Assembly: GCF_001751245.1 (NCBI RefSeq)
Contig: NZ_LJGU01000119.1
Coordinates: forward strand, 643 to 53,706
DNA length: 53,064 bases
Direction of reading: 5' to 3'
Source of the DNA: Streptomyces oceani
GTDB lineage: Bacteria > Actinomycetota > Actinomycetes > Streptomycetales > Streptomycetaceae
Below the pieces are notes generated by a model that made no database searches, was not told where the DNA came from, and saw only the letters and a list, made by a program, of their open reading frames with translations. How positions within the stretch are numbered: the first letter of the stretch is position 1; every line of letters starts with the position of its first letter. The position numbers and the translations under genes are program-made. Positions 18,197 through 28,680 of the stretch are shown piece after piece.

Positions 18197-18647
18197 TGCA
18201 CCTCGTCTATCCGGCCGTTCTCGCCGTCCTGCTCTTCTGTGTCGGCGTCTACGGGCTGCTCGCCCGTCGGAACGCCATCCTGATGCTGATGTCCGTCGAG
18301 CTGATGCTCAACGCCGTCAACCTCAACCTCGTCACGTTCGACGTCTGGCTGCGCGACACCCTCCACGCCGGTCAGGCGTTCACCCTCTTCATCATCGCCG
18401 TCGCCGCCGCCGAGATCGGCATCGGCCTCGCCATCGTGCTGCTCGTCTACCGAAACCGGGGCAGCTCGGACATCGACCGACTCCGGGACCTGCGCGAACC
18501 CCCCGGGCCCGGGGCCGACACGGTGGGTGCCGGTCGCTCGGCCACCGGCCACCCGGCCACCGGAGGAGGCGACACCGAGGACGCGGTGGAACCAACGGAC
18601 GGGGAGCACTCCAGCCAGCACCGGAACCCCGCCCGGAGGCCGACCGC

Positions 18648-18651
<4 letters not shown>
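18196..18651 (+). CDS. nuoK: NADH-quinone oxidoreductase subunit K
   Basis: 151-aa protein. The core of about 100 residues has three transmembrane segments and the family motifs [20 protein letters not shown] and [10 protein letters not shown], with Glu in TM2, and [19 protein letters not shown], with Glu in TM3. Both Glu residues belong to the hydrophilic axis that carries the proton-pumping signal. Ordinary NuoK ends near residue 100; here about 50 polar residues follow. It overlaps nuoJ by 1 base and nuoL by 4 bases. Confidence 0.95.
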
Positions 18652-20897
<2,246 letters not shown>

Positions 20898-20899
20898 CC

Positions 20900-22594
20900 G
20901 TGCTGCCTGTCGACGACACCACCATGAGCCTGCTCCTCGCCGCCGTCGTGCTCCTGCCGCTGCTCGGCTCGGCCGCCGCACTGCTCCCCGCGCCGCCCGG
21001 CCTGCGCGGCAGTGGCCCGGAACAGGCGGTGCTACGCCACGGCGTGACCGTGACCGGTGCCGTGCTGGCCGTGGTCATCCTGCTGGCGCTCGCATTCGAC
21101 CACGATCACCCGGAGGCCGTACAAGCCGAGACGGATCTCAGTTGGATTCCCGCCCTCGACATCCGCATCCACCTCGGCATCGACGGTGTGTCCCTCCCCC
21201 TGCTCGTCCTGACCGCGCTGCTGACCTTCCTGTGCGCGCTGCACGGCTACTTCCGGAAGCCCCAGGGCCCGTCCGCCCAGGGCTTCGTCGCGCTGCTGCT
21301 ACTCCTTGAGGCGGGCACCCTCGCCACCTTCGCCGTCCTCGACCTGGTGCTCTTCTTCCTCGCCTTCGAGACGGTGCTGATCCCGATGTACTTCCTCATC
21401 GCCCGCTGGGGCGGCGCCGGACGCGCCCCGGCCGCCTGGAAGTTCATCCTCTACACGCTGCTCGGCTCCGTCGTCATGCTGCTCGGCATCCTCCTCGTCG
21501 GTCTGCGGGCCGGCACTTTCGACATGGTGGCACTCGCCACTGACAACGGGCCCGACGCTCCCGCGCTGAGCCACGCCGTACAGCTCACCGCGGTGCTCGC
21601 GATCGGCCTCGGGCTCGCGGTGAAGACCCCGATGTGGCCGCTGCACAGCTGGCTCCCCGACGCGCACACGGCCGCTCCCACCGTCGGTTCCGTGCTGTTG
21701 GCCGGCGTGCTGCTCAAGATGGGCACCTACGGCTTCGTCCGCGTCGTGCTGCCCATCGCGCCGGACGGGATGCGGACGCTCGCGCCGTACCTCGCCGGGC
21801 TGGCTGTCGTCGGCATCATCTACGGCTCGCTGGCCTGCCTGGCGCTCGTACGTCGCGGCGCGGGCGGGGACCTGAAGCGGCTGATCGCCTACTCCTCCGT
21901 CGGCCACATGGGCTTCGTGCTGTTGGGCATCGCCACCATGACGCACACCGGCGTGAACGGCGCACTGTTCGCCAACATCGCGCACGGCCTGCTCACCGGG
22001 CTGCTGTTCTTCCTGGTGAGTGGCCTCAAGGAACGCACCGGCAGCACCGACCTGGACCAACTCGCCGGTCACACCGGAGCCGCGCTCTATGGTCGCGCGC
22101 CGCGCCTCGGCGGCGTCCTCGCCTTCGCCGCCGTCGGCTCGCTCGGACTCCCCGGACTGGCGGGCTTCTGGGGCGAGATGCTCGCCCTGCTAGGCGCATA
22201 CGAACCGGCGGCGGGGCTCAGCCGCCCCCTTTTCCTCGTCTGCATGGCGGCCGGCGCCGTCGGTACGCTTCTCACGGCCGCGTACCTCCTGCTGGTCGTG
22301 CGACGGGTCTGCATGGGCGATCCCGAGGAGACCCCCGCGGTCGTACCTCCGGAGGCATCCGTATTCCCGGAGCCGGCCGTGCCCGCGGAGCCGGCCGTAT
22401 CCGCCGAACCGACCGCGGCGCCCTCGCCCTCGGAGCGGGCGTGGCGGCACGCGCTCCCGGACATCCGCGCCCACGAGTTCGCCGCCTGGACGCCACTGAT
22501 CGTCCTCACCCTCGTCGCCGGCCTCTGGCCCGCGGCGCTCCTCGGCCTCACCGACCCCGCCGTGCAGCATCTCCTGCCAGGAGTACCCCGATGA
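20900..22594 (+). CDS. nuoM: NADH-quinone oxidoreductase subunit M
   Basis: 564-aa antiporter-like proton-pumping subunit with about 14 transmembrane segments. Conserved elements are FLAFETVLIPMYFLIARWGG (TM5 Glu), AVKTPMWPLHSWLPDAHTAA (TM7 Lys) and LKRLIAYSSVGHMGFVLLGI. A Pro/Glu/Ala-rich insertion (VPPEASVFPEPAVPAEPAVS) sits near residues 480-510, before the last helix. The GTG at 20900 is preferred to the ATG at 20927 because GGAGGGG at 20886-20892 is well placed. The end overlaps nuoN by 4 bases. Confidence 0.95.
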   Translation: MLPVDDTTMSLLLAAVVLLPLLGSAAALLPAPPGLRGSGPEQAVLRHGVTVTGAVLAVVILLALAFDHDHPEAVQAETDLSWIPALDIRIHLGIDGVSLPLLVLTALLTFLCALHGYFRKPQGPSAQGFVALLLLLEAGTLATFAVLDLVLFFLAFETVLIPMYFLIARWGGAGRAPAAWKFILYTLLGSVVMLLGILLVGLRAGTFDMVALATDNGPDAPALSHAVQLTAVLAIGLGLAVKTPMWPLHSWLPDAHTAAPTVGSVLLAGVLLKMGTYGFVRVVLPIAPDGMRTLAPYLAGLAVVGIIYGSLACLALVRRGAGGDLKRLIAYSSVGHMGFVLLGIATMTHTGVNGALFANIAHGLLTGLLFFLVSGLKERTGSTDLDQLAGHTGAALYGRAPRLGGVLAFAAVGSLGLPGLAGFWGEMLALLGAYEPAAGLSRPLFLVCMAAGAVGTLLTAAYLLLVVRRVCMGDPEETPAVVPPEASVFPEPAVPAEPAVSAEPTAAPSPSERAWRHALPDIRAHEFAAWTPLIVLTLVAGLWPAALLGLTDPAVQHLLPGVPR

Positions 22595-24204
22595 CCGTCC
22601 TCGCCGGAGGGCCCGTCCAGAGTGTCGACTGGCTGGCCATCGCCCCTCCCACCATCGCGGCGCTCACCGGCCTCGCAGCCCTGGTCGCCGACCTGTTCCT
22701 GCCACCGGCACGCAAGCGTGCGCTCGGCTGGATCGCGGTCGGCGGACTCGGGCTGGCCATGCTCTCGCTGCTCCCACTGCTGGACGGGGACCGTGACACG
22801 TTCTGCCTCACCACCGGACCGGCCGCCTGCGGCTACGTCGTCGACCAGTTCACCCTCGTCATCCAACTCCTCGCGCTCGGTGGCGCGCTGCTGACCGCAC
22901 TGCTGTCCACAGCGGCCGTACCTGAGGAGGAACTGCCGGCCGGGGAGTTCTGGTTCCTGCTGCTGTCCTCCGCGGCGGGGGCGGCCCTTCTGCCCGCGGC
23001 GCGCGACCTCGCCACCCTGGTGATCGCCCTGGAAGTGGTGTCACTGCCGGCGTTCGCCCTGGTCGGGCTGCGGCGTGGCGACCGGCTGTCCTCCGAGGCG
23101 GCGCTGAAGTTCTTCCTGACCTCGGTGACCGCCACCGCCGTCACGCTGCTCGGGGTCAGCTTCGTCTACGCCACCACCGGGTCCGTCCACCTGGCGACTG
23201 TCGCCGAACGCCTCCCCGAGGCCGATCCGCGCCTCGGCACGCTCGCCACCACCGGAGTCGTCCTCACGCTGGTCGGCTTCGCCTTCAAGACGGCGGCCGT
23301 GCCCTTCCACTTCTGGGTGCCCGAGACGTACGTGGGCGCGCCGCTGCCCGTCGCGGGGTATCTCTCGGTGGTCGGCAAGACCTCCGGGCTCGCCGGACTG
23401 ATCCTGCTCGTCGTCCTCGCTTTCCCCGGCCACGACCACGTCTGGGCGCCGGGCCTGGCCGTACTGGCCGCGCTCACCATGACCACCGGTAACGTGGCCG
23501 CTCTGCGTCAGCGTCCTGAGCGTCGGCACAGTGCCGTACGGCTGCTGGCCTGGTCCTCCGTCGGCCAGGCCGGCTACCTGCTGGTCCCGCTCGCGGCGGC
23601 CGGCGCCGGCGAGCCGGCCGAGGCCATCGGCGCGACCATCGCCTACGCGCTGATGTACGCGGTGGTGAACCTCGGCGCGTTCGCCGTCGCCGCGCACCAG
23701 AGCGCCGCAGGGGCGGCACGGCGGATCAGCGACTACCGGGGGCTGTACGGCAGGCACCCGCTGGCCGCGCTCGCGCTCGGCTTCTTCCTCCTCTGCCTGG
23801 CCGGCCTGCCTCCCGGCGTCATCGGGTTGTTCGGGAAGGTGGTGGTGTTCCAGGCGGCCGTGGACGCGGATCTGGGTTGGCTGGCCGTCGTGATGGCGGT
23901 GAACGTCGTGATCGCGCTGTACTACTACCTCCAGTGGACGGCGCTGCTGTTCCGGCCAGGCTCCGAGCGGCAGGTCGTACGGTCCGACTCGCAGTCGGAG
24001 TCGGAGCTCGGGTCCGGACTCTCAGGGCCGCATCCCGCTCCCGCTCCCGGGCCCGGGAGCGGGGCCGGGGCAGGGGCTCCGCCACGCTCGGGACGGTTCG
24101 CGACCGGGGTGGCCGTCAGCGTCGCACTGACCGTGCTGCTGGGCATCGCGCTCTCGGGGGCCCCGCAGCTCGTGCTGCGGTTCGCCACGGGGACGCTGTT
24201 GTAG
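22591..24204 (+). CDS. nuoN: NADH-quinone oxidoreductase subunit N
   Basis: 537-aa antiporter-like proton-pumping subunit, last gene of the cluster. Conserved elements are LVIALEVVSLPAFALVGLRR (TM5 Glu), GFAFKTAAVPFHFWVPETYV (TM7 Lys) and LLAWSSVGQAGYLLVPLA. A Ser/Glu and Gly/Pro-rich insertion at about residues 455-500 (SDSQSESELGSGLSG) precedes the last transmembrane helix. The ATG at 22591 overlaps the nuoM stop (ATGA). No clear terminator is seen in the 240 bases before htpX, so some read-through into htpX is possible. Confidence 0.95.
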   Translation: MTVLAGGPVQSVDWLAIAPPTIAALTGLAALVADLFLPPARKRALGWIAVGGLGLAMLSLLPLLDGDRDTFCLTTGPAACGYVVDQFTLVIQLLALGGALLTALLSTAAVPEEELPAGEFWFLLLSSAAGAALLPAARDLATLVIALEVVSLPAFALVGLRRGDRLSSEAALKFFLTSVTATAVTLLGVSFVYATTGSVHLATVAERLPEADPRLGTLATTGVVLTLVGFAFKTAAVPFHFWVPETYVGAPLPVAGYLSVVGKTSGLAGLILLVVLAFPGHDHVWAPGLAVLAALTMTTGNVAALRQRPERRHSAVRLLAWSSVGQAGYLLVPLAAAGAGEPAEAIGATIAYALMYAVVNLGAFAVAAHQSAAGAARRISDYRGLYGRHPLAALALGFFLLCLAGLPPGVIGLFGKVVVFQAAVDADLGWLAVVMAVNVVIALYYYLQWTALLFRPGSERQVVRSDSQSESELGSGLSGPHPAPAPGPGSGAGAGAPPRSGRFATGVAVSVALTVLLGIALSGAPQLVLRFATGTLL

Positions 24205-24444
24205 CCGCTCGTCCGCCGCGAGGGTTGTCCGGTGCGGGCCGTCCAGTGCGGTCTGTCCCGTGAGCCGTGGACGTCGCCGCGGCGGGTCCCTCGACCGTAC
24301 GAGCGGGGCCACGGCTCGCTCGCCGCGCTCTGGCCGCCGAGGCGACCACTCGGGAACTGGCGACGACCATTCGCCGTTGACCAGTAGGAACCGGAACGAT
24401 CGCCCGGCTCAGGGGTTCCCGACAGCGCATCTGGAGGGCGTACT

Positions 24445-25308
24445 GTGCACCGCCGCCACAACGGGCTGAGGACAGCACTCCTTCTCGGGGGGCTCTCCGC
24501 CCTCATCATCGCCATCGGCAGTCTCTTCGGCCGCACCGGCCTGTTGGTGGCGGTGCTGCTCGCGCTGGGCACGAACGGCTACGCCTACTGGAACAGCGAC
24601 AAGCTCGCACTGCGCGCCATGCGGGCGCGGCCGGTCAGCGAGTTCGAGGCGCCGCAGCTCTACCGTGTGGTGCGGGAGCTGTCCATGGCCGCCCGGCAGC
24701 CGATGCCGCGCCTCTACCTCTCTCCGACGCAGGCCCCGAATGCCTTCGCCACCGGTCGCAGTCCGCGTAACTCCGCGGTCTGCTGCACCGACGGCATTCT
24801 GCGGCTGCTCGACGACCGGGAACTGCGTGGAGTCCTCGGACACGAGCTGAGCCATGTCTACAACCGCGACATCCTGATCTCCTCGCTGGCCGGCGCGCTG
24901 GCCACCGTCGTGGTCTTCCTCGCCAACTTCGCCTGGCTGCTCCCGTTCGGCCGCGGCGAGGACGACGAGGGGCCGGGCCTGCTGGGCATGCTGCTGCTTA
25001 TGATCCTCGGACCGGTGGCCGCCGGCCTCATCCAGCTCGCCGTGAGCCGATCCCGGGAGTACGCCGCGGACGCCGCCGGGGCGCAGCTCACCGGCGATCC
25101 GCTCGCGCTCGCCTCGGCGCTGCGCAAGCTGGAGTTCGGTACCCAGCGGCTTCCGCTGCCGTCCGAGCCGCGGCTGGAGACCGCGAGCCATATGATGATC
25201 GCGTACCCGTTTCGGCCTGGCGCGGGGATGTCCCGGCTCTTCTCCACCCACCCGCCGATGGCCGAGCGCATCGCGCGACTCGAAGGGATGGCAGGTCCAC
25301 GACCATGA
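24445..25308 (+). CDS. htpX: Membrane zinc metalloprotease HtpX
   Basis: 287-aa M48-family protease that degrades misfolded membrane proteins. Two N-terminal transmembrane segments (about 10-50) are followed by the zinc site H133-E-L-S-H137 ([14 protein letters not shown]) and the third ligand Glu in [13 protein letters not shown]. Two further hydrophobic segments lie between them ([39 protein letters not shown]). The GTG at 24445 follows GGAGG at 24433-24437. It is co-directional with nuoN 240 bases upstream and overlaps the YccF gene by 4 bases (ATGA at 25305-25308). Confidence 0.93.
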   Translation: MHRRHNGLRTALLLGGLSALIIAIGSLFGRTGLLVAVLLALGTNGYAYWNSDKLALRAMRARPVSEFEAPQLYRVVRELSMAARQPMPRLYLSPTQAPNAFATGRSPRNSAVCCTDGILRLLDDRELRGVLGHELSHVYNRDILISSLAGALATVVVFLANFAWLLPFGRGEDDEGPGLLGMLLLMILGPVAAGLIQLAVSRSREYAADAAGAQLTGDPLALASALRKLEFGTQRLPLPSEPRLETASHMMIAYPFRPGAGMSRLFSTHPPMAERIARLEGMAGPRP

Positions 25309-25709
25309 AGACGTTGCTCAACCTCATCTGGCTGATCTTCTCCGGCTGGTGGTTGGCGCTGTTGTACGCCTTCGCCGCCCTCATCTGCTTCGTCCTGATT
25401 ATCACGATCCCGTTCGGGATCGCCTGTTTCCGTATCGCGGTCTACATCCTGTGGCCGTTCGGCAACCGCGTCGTGGAGCGACCCGGTGCCGGCGCGGCCT
25501 CCGGCGTGGGGAACGTCATCTGGTTGATCTTCGCCGGTATCTGGCTCGCCATCGGGCACCTCACCGCCGGGGTCGCCTTCTGCCTCTCGATCATCGGCAT
25601 CCCGTTCGGAATGGCGCACTTCAAGCTCATCCCGATCTCGCTGATGCCACTGGGGCGGGAGATCGTACCGAGCGATGCCCACGCGGCTTATCCGCACTAC
25701 CGTTGGTAG
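25305..25709 (+). CDS. YccF-domain inner membrane protein
   Basis: 134-aa membrane protein made of two similar halves, each starting with (N)xIWLIFxGxWLA and ending in IPFGxAx[19 protein letters not shown]...IPFGIACF and [18 protein letters not shown]...IPFGMAHF. This duplicated pattern is the YccF domain, a small membrane domain of unknown function. Four transmembrane segments are expected. It is translationally coupled to htpX (4-base overlap), so it may act with the protease in membrane protein quality control; that is inference. Confidence 0.85.
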   Translation: MKTLLNLIWLIFSGWWLALLYAFAALICFVLIITIPFGIACFRIAVYILWPFGNRVVERPGAGAASGVGNVIWLIFAGIWLAIGHLTAGVAFCLSIIGIPFGMAHFKLIPISLMPLGREIVPSDAHAAYPHYRW

Positions 25710-25762
25710 TCCGGCGCGGCCCCACTCGCACCAGCGCCCGCACCTGTCCAGCGCCCGCTCCT

Positions 25763-25798
25763 GCCCCGGCCGCGCCTCCCACGGGGGGTGGCCGGGGC
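25763..25798. terminator. Bidirectional terminator between convergent genes
   Basis: GCCCCGGCC (25763-25771) pairs perfectly with GGCCGGGGC (25790-25798). It lies between the rightward YccF gene and the leftward YajQ-type gene, where transcripts from both sides should stop. There is no T-tract, as is common in Streptomyces. Confidence 0.5.
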
Positions 25799-25826
25799 TG
25801 AGCTGGTCCGTCGTACGAGTCGGCCG

Positions 25827-26315
25827 TCAGCGATAGTTGATGAACTGGAGCGGGAAGTCGAGGTCCTTCCCCTTCAGCAGGGTGATGATCTCCTGCAGGG
25901 AGTCCCGGCTCTTCGAGGTCACCCGCAACTCGTCCCCCTGCACCTGCGCCTTGACGCCCTTCGGTCCCTCGTCCCGGATGATCTTCGCGACCTTCTTGGC
26001 GTCGTCCTGCGCGATGCCCTCCTTGAGGGACGCGAAGATCTTGTACTCCTTGCCGGAGGACTGTGGTTCTCCCGCGTCCAGCGCCTTCAGCGAGATGCCC
26101 CGCTTGACCAGCTTGGACTGGAAGATGTCGAGGGCCGCCTGCACCCGCTCCTCGGCGTTGGCGCGCAGCTCGATGCGGTCCCCGGACCAGGCGATCGACG
26201 CGCCCACGCCCTTGAAGTCGTAACGCTGCGAGATCTCCTTCGCGGCTTGGTTGAGGGCGTTGTCGACCTCCTGCCGCTCGACCTTCGAGACGATGTCGAA
26301 ACTGGAGTCGGCCAT
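25827..26315 (-). CDS. YajQ-family nucleotide-binding protein (UPF0234)
   Basis: 162-aa cytoplasmic protein starting [20 protein letters not shown], containing [12 protein letters not shown] and ending [10 protein letters not shown]. These are signatures of the YajQ family, whose members bind nucleotides and, in some bacteria, cyclic di-GMP. Two ferredoxin-like domains are expected. The start ATG (26313-26315) is preceded by GAGGAG on the minus strand; a longer in-frame extension upstream has no family resemblance. It converges with the YccF gene. Confidence 0.92.
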   Translation of the reverse strand: MADSSFDIVSKVERQEVDNALNQAAKEISQRYDFKGVGASIAWSGDRIELRANAEERVQAALDIFQSKLVKRGISLKALDAGEPQSSGKEYKIFASLKEGIAQDDAKKVAKIIRDEGPKGVKAQVQGDELRVTSKSRDSLQEIITLLKGKDLDFPLQFINYR

Positions 26316-26627
26316 GGTGGATGGGCTCCTCACACGTAGATCCGTCAGATGGCCCGCGGCCCGCCCCGGCAGGTCGCGGCTGCGCCAGCCTAGTCCCGCG
26401 ATCGAGCGCGCGCGTGCGTGCCGGCCCCGCGGGAGCGCGGGGTTCAGCGCCTTCCAGGAGGCTTTTACGGGCCTGCCGGCCACGGAACCGCCTGGCCGAC
26501 CGCCACCCACAATCCCGGGTCGCCGGGGGCGAATCCGGGTGGCGTACCACCCCCGACCATCAGGTATGGTTTACCCCGTTGCCACGGAGCGCGACCACAC
26601 AGGGGCGTATCCGCGGTGGCCAACCCT
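26316..26627. other. Intergenic region between the YajQ-type gene and tRNA-Tyr
   Basis: 312 bases with no convincing gene. It must hold the leftward promoter of the YajQ-type gene and the rightward promoter of tRNA-Tyr. The only A/T-rich patch, TATGGTTTAC at 26565-26574, could contain the tRNA -10 box (TATGGT), about 55 bases before the tRNA; no matching -35 is clear. A GC-rich hairpin-prone stretch (GGGTGGCGTACCACCC, 26537-26552) lies just upstream. Confidence 0.35.
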
Positions 26628-26709
26628 GGCGGTGTGCCCGAGTGGCCAAAGGGAGCGGACTGTAAATCCGCCGGCTCAGCCTTCCAAGGTTCGAATCCTT
26701 GCGCCGCCA
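26628..26709 (+). tRNA. tRNA-Tyr (anticodon GTA)
   Basis: Cloverleaf of 82 bases with a 7-bp acceptor stem (GGCGGTG with CGCCGCC, one G-U pair), anticodon stem GCGGA/TCCGC, loop with GTA at 26662-26664, the long class II variable arm expected for Tyr, and T-arm CAAGG-TTCGAAT-CCTTG. The discriminator is A at 26709. CCA is not encoded. A strong terminator follows within 11 bases. Confidence 0.97.
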
Positions 26710-26719
26710 CAGAGCCGAA

Positions 26720-26765
26720 GTGGGCTGGGTGATCAGCGAGAAACTGATCACCCAGCCCACTTTTT
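26720..26765 (+). terminator. Strong intrinsic terminator after tRNA-Tyr
   Basis: A perfect 17-bp stem, GTGGGCTGGGTGATCAG (26720-26736) with its complement at 26744-26760, a 7-base loop, then TTTTT at 26761-26765. This is a classical rho-independent terminator, which is unusual in Streptomyces where T-tracts are often missing. Confidence 0.9.
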
Positions 26766-26822
26766 CGTCGTAGTGCCGAGCGGATTTCGCGGCTGTTTCG
26801 AGAGGACCTCTCAGCGACCTGG

Positions 26823-26868
26823 TTGGCGGAGTGGAAAGTTCGATATAATGAACCATGCGTTCACTATA
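26823..26868 (+). promoter_or_regulatory. Promoter with overlapping palindromic operator
   Basis: A consensus -10 TATAAT (26844-26849) follows TTGGCG (26823-26828) at 15 bases. The -10 is the left edge of a 25-base near-perfect palindrome, TATAATGAAC-N5-GTTCACTATA (26844-26868), with one mismatch in ten pairs. It stands out as A/T-rich in GC-rich surroundings. Its position just upstream of the XRE-cupin regulator suggests autoregulation by that protein. The symmetric half also provides a TATAGT on the minus strand. Confidence 0.65.
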
Positions 26869-26954
26869 CAGGCATTGAAGGGTGATGCGTCATCTCCAGC
26901 GAGCGAGACCGGCCAGCCGGCAGCAGCGGGGCAGCCGCCGCTGCCGGTGCCCAG

Positions 26955-27470
26955 GTGCAGCGCAGACGCGAGCAGCGTGGTCTGACCCGGGCCGAGCTGG
27001 CCCGTCGTACGGGTCTCAGCAAGGGGACGGTGTCCCAGCTGGAAGCCGGCACCGGAAACCCCACCATCGACACGCTGGACACGATCGCGGTCGCGCTCAG
27101 CATCCCGCTGAGCGACCTGCTCACCCGGCAGGGCGGCGCGCGTACGTTGCATCGACCTGCCACGCCCGCCCAGGAGGCGGGACCGACCCGGGAGCTGCTG
27201 CGTCGGATCAGTGGAGGGCACAGTCTCGAACTGTGGCGGCTGCGGCTGCCGGCACGTACCAGTGTCGACGGAGTGCCACACGCGCCAGGCACCATCGAGC
27301 ACCTGCTCGTGGCCTCTGGGCGGCTCATCGCCGGTCCAGCTGACGAGCCGCGCGTCCTGCACGCTGGTGACCTGCTCGCCTTCGCCGGGGACGCGCCACA
27401 CGCGTACGCGACCGGGCAGTCGCCCGCTGACGTGACCGTCGTCATCGCCTCGCCCGCGTCCGTCAGCTGA
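26955..27470 (+). CDS. XRE-family regulator with C-terminal cupin domain
   Basis: 171-aa protein: an HTH of the XRE type at the N-terminus (REQRGLTRAELARRTGLSKG then TVSQLEAGTGNPTIDTLDTI) and a cupin-like sensor domain at about 80-165 (HAPGTIEHLLVASGRLIAG; LHAGDLLAFAGDAPHAYATG). It would bind a palindrome and sense a small molecule. It is 16 bases upstream of a LysE-type exporter, so it probably controls that gene. The GTG at 26955 is the only in-frame start after the last stop, but it has no clear ribosome-binding site and cuts off the usual L-G-A-x-V-R lead-in. Another frame from the ATG at 26848 supplies a plausible N-terminus, hinting at a one-base frameshift near 26943. Confidence 0.85.
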   Translation: MQRRREQRGLTRAELARRTGLSKGTVSQLEAGTGNPTIDTLDTIAVALSIPLSDLLTRQGGARTLHRPATPAQEAGPTRELLRRISGGHSLELWRLRLPARTSVDGVPHAPGTIEHLLVASGRLIAGPADEPRVLHAGDLLAFAGDAPHAYATGQSPADVTVVIASPASVS

Positions 27471-27486
27471 CCCACGGGAGTCACAC

Positions 27487-28170
27487 ATGATCAGCACAGC
27501 CGTACTTCCCCTGCTCGGCGCCTGGGCGGTTGCCGTGATGAGCCCGGGTCCCGATGTCGTCATCACGTTGCAGACGAGTGCCGCCCGTACCCGCCGGGCC
27601 GGGCTCTACGTCGCCACGGGTGTGGTCACCGGCATCGCCTGCTGGTCTCTGCTCGCCCTCCTCGGCCTGACCGCCCTGCTCGACCGCTACCAGTTCCTCT
27701 ACCAGGCCGTACGCGTCGCCGGCGCCGTCTTCCTCATTTGCTACGGCGCCAGCATCCTCTGGCAGACATGGCGTCGGCGCGGGGCGGACGAGAGTCGGGA
27801 CGCCAGGCCGGCCGAGTCGCCCGGGGGAGCGCGCCCCGGCCCCCGCGCCGACGACGCCGGCCCGGGCCCGGCCGTCCGCGGTCCCGTGCGGTACTGGCGC
27901 CTCGGGTTGCTGACGAACCTGGCGAACCCCAAGGCGCTGGTCTTCTTCAGCGCCCTGTTCGCGAGCCTGTTGCCGGCCGAGGCCGGTGGGCCGGAACGGG
28001 CGTTGATCCTGGTGCTGATGCTGGCCATGGCGCTGGCCTGGTTCGTCGTCCTCGCCCTGGTGGCGGCCACCCCGACGGTGACGGGCGCGTACCAGCGGGG
28101 TCAGCGGCTCATCGACACCCTCACCGGTGGTGTCTTCGCCGGAGTCGGGGTCGCGCTCATGCCGCGCTGA
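27487..28170 (+). CDS. LysE/RhtB-family exporter
   Basis: 227-aa membrane protein with about six transmembrane segments. The N-terminal motif MSPGPDVVITLQTSAARTRR and the later LGLLTNLANPKALVFFSALF are typical of LysE/RhtB amino-acid and small-metabolite exporters. A polar insertion of about 40 residues (95-137, Arg/Pro/Gly/Asp-rich) lengthens the central cytoplasmic loop. The ATG follows GGGAG at 27476-27480. The XRE-cupin gene ends 16 bases upstream, suggesting a regulator-exporter pair responding to the exported compound. The substrate cannot be deduced. Confidence 0.9.
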   Translation: MISTAVLPLLGAWAVAVMSPGPDVVITLQTSAARTRRAGLYVATGVVTGIACWSLLALLGLTALLDRYQFLYQAVRVAGAVFLICYGASILWQTWRRRGADESRDARPAESPGGARPGPRADDAGPGPAVRGPVRYWRLGLLTNLANPKALVFFSALFASLLPAEAGGPERALILVLMLAMALAWFVVLALVAATPTVTGAYQRGQRLIDTLTGGVFAGVGVALMPR

Positions 28171-28287
28171 CGTACGGAACGGTCGGCCGTGCCGCCGAAC
28201 GACCGATGAGTTCCGGCACGACCACGGGTCACCATCGACAAATCGGGAATCCGGGGTATACAGCCCGCCGCACCCGAGGAGGCAGCC

Positions 28288-28650
28288 ATGGTGACGAAAC
28301 CCACCAGCGTCGACGCCTATATCGACTCGTACCCGCCGGAGGTCCAACGGGTACTGCGGGAGGTGCGGCGCAGCCTGCACGAGGCCGTGCCCGACGCGGG
28401 CGAGCGGATCAGCTACCAGATTCCGACTCTCACCCTGGAAGGGAGGCCACTGGTGTACTTCGCGGGCTGGAGCAAGCACGTCAGCGTCTATCCCCTCCCT
28501 GACGCGGACGAAGCCCTGAGCAGGGAGATGGCGCCGTACATCGCGGGCAAGGGCACGCTCCGCTTCCCACTGGACCGGCCCGTGCCGTACGCCCTGATCC
28601 AGCGTCTGGCCAGGACCTTCGTCGAGCAGCGTGAAACCGTACGCGATTGA
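28288..28650 (+). CDS. DUF1801/YdhG-type protein
   Basis: 120-aa soluble protein with the DUF1801 pattern: VDAYIDSYPPEVQRVLREVR at the start, a central GERISYQIPTLTLEGRPLVY, then FAGWSKHVSVYPLP and a closing LDRPVPYALIQRLARTFVEQ. This frataxin-like fold occurs in YdhG-type proteins, one of which acts as an iron chaperone in Bacillus; the role here is not shown. The ATG at 28288 follows GAGGAGG at 28276-28282. It converges on the NAD(P)-binding gene, with a small stem-loop between. Confidence 0.85.
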   Translation: MVTKPTSVDAYIDSYPPEVQRVLREVRRSLHEAVPDAGERISYQIPTLTLEGRPLVYFAGWSKHVSVYPLPDADEALSREMAPYIAGKGTLRFPLDRPVPYALIQRLARTFVEQRETVRD

Positions 28651-28654
28651 CGCC

Positions 28655-28674
28655 CCGCCTGGCCGGTCAGGCGG
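28655..28674. terminator. Short stem-loop between convergent genes
   Basis: CCGCCTG (28655-28661) pairs with CAGGCGG (28668-28674) around a 6-base loop in the 30-base gap between the rightward DUF1801 gene and the leftward NAD(P)-binding gene. It can serve as a terminator for both; no T-tract is present. Confidence 0.4.
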
Positions 28675-28680
28675 TGAACG

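Noticed and set aside
26628..26765. tRNA-Tyr as integration site of a mobile element
   Set aside because: tRNA-Tyr is a common target in Streptomyces, but I see no integrase, excisionase or second copy of the tRNA 3' end in the window.
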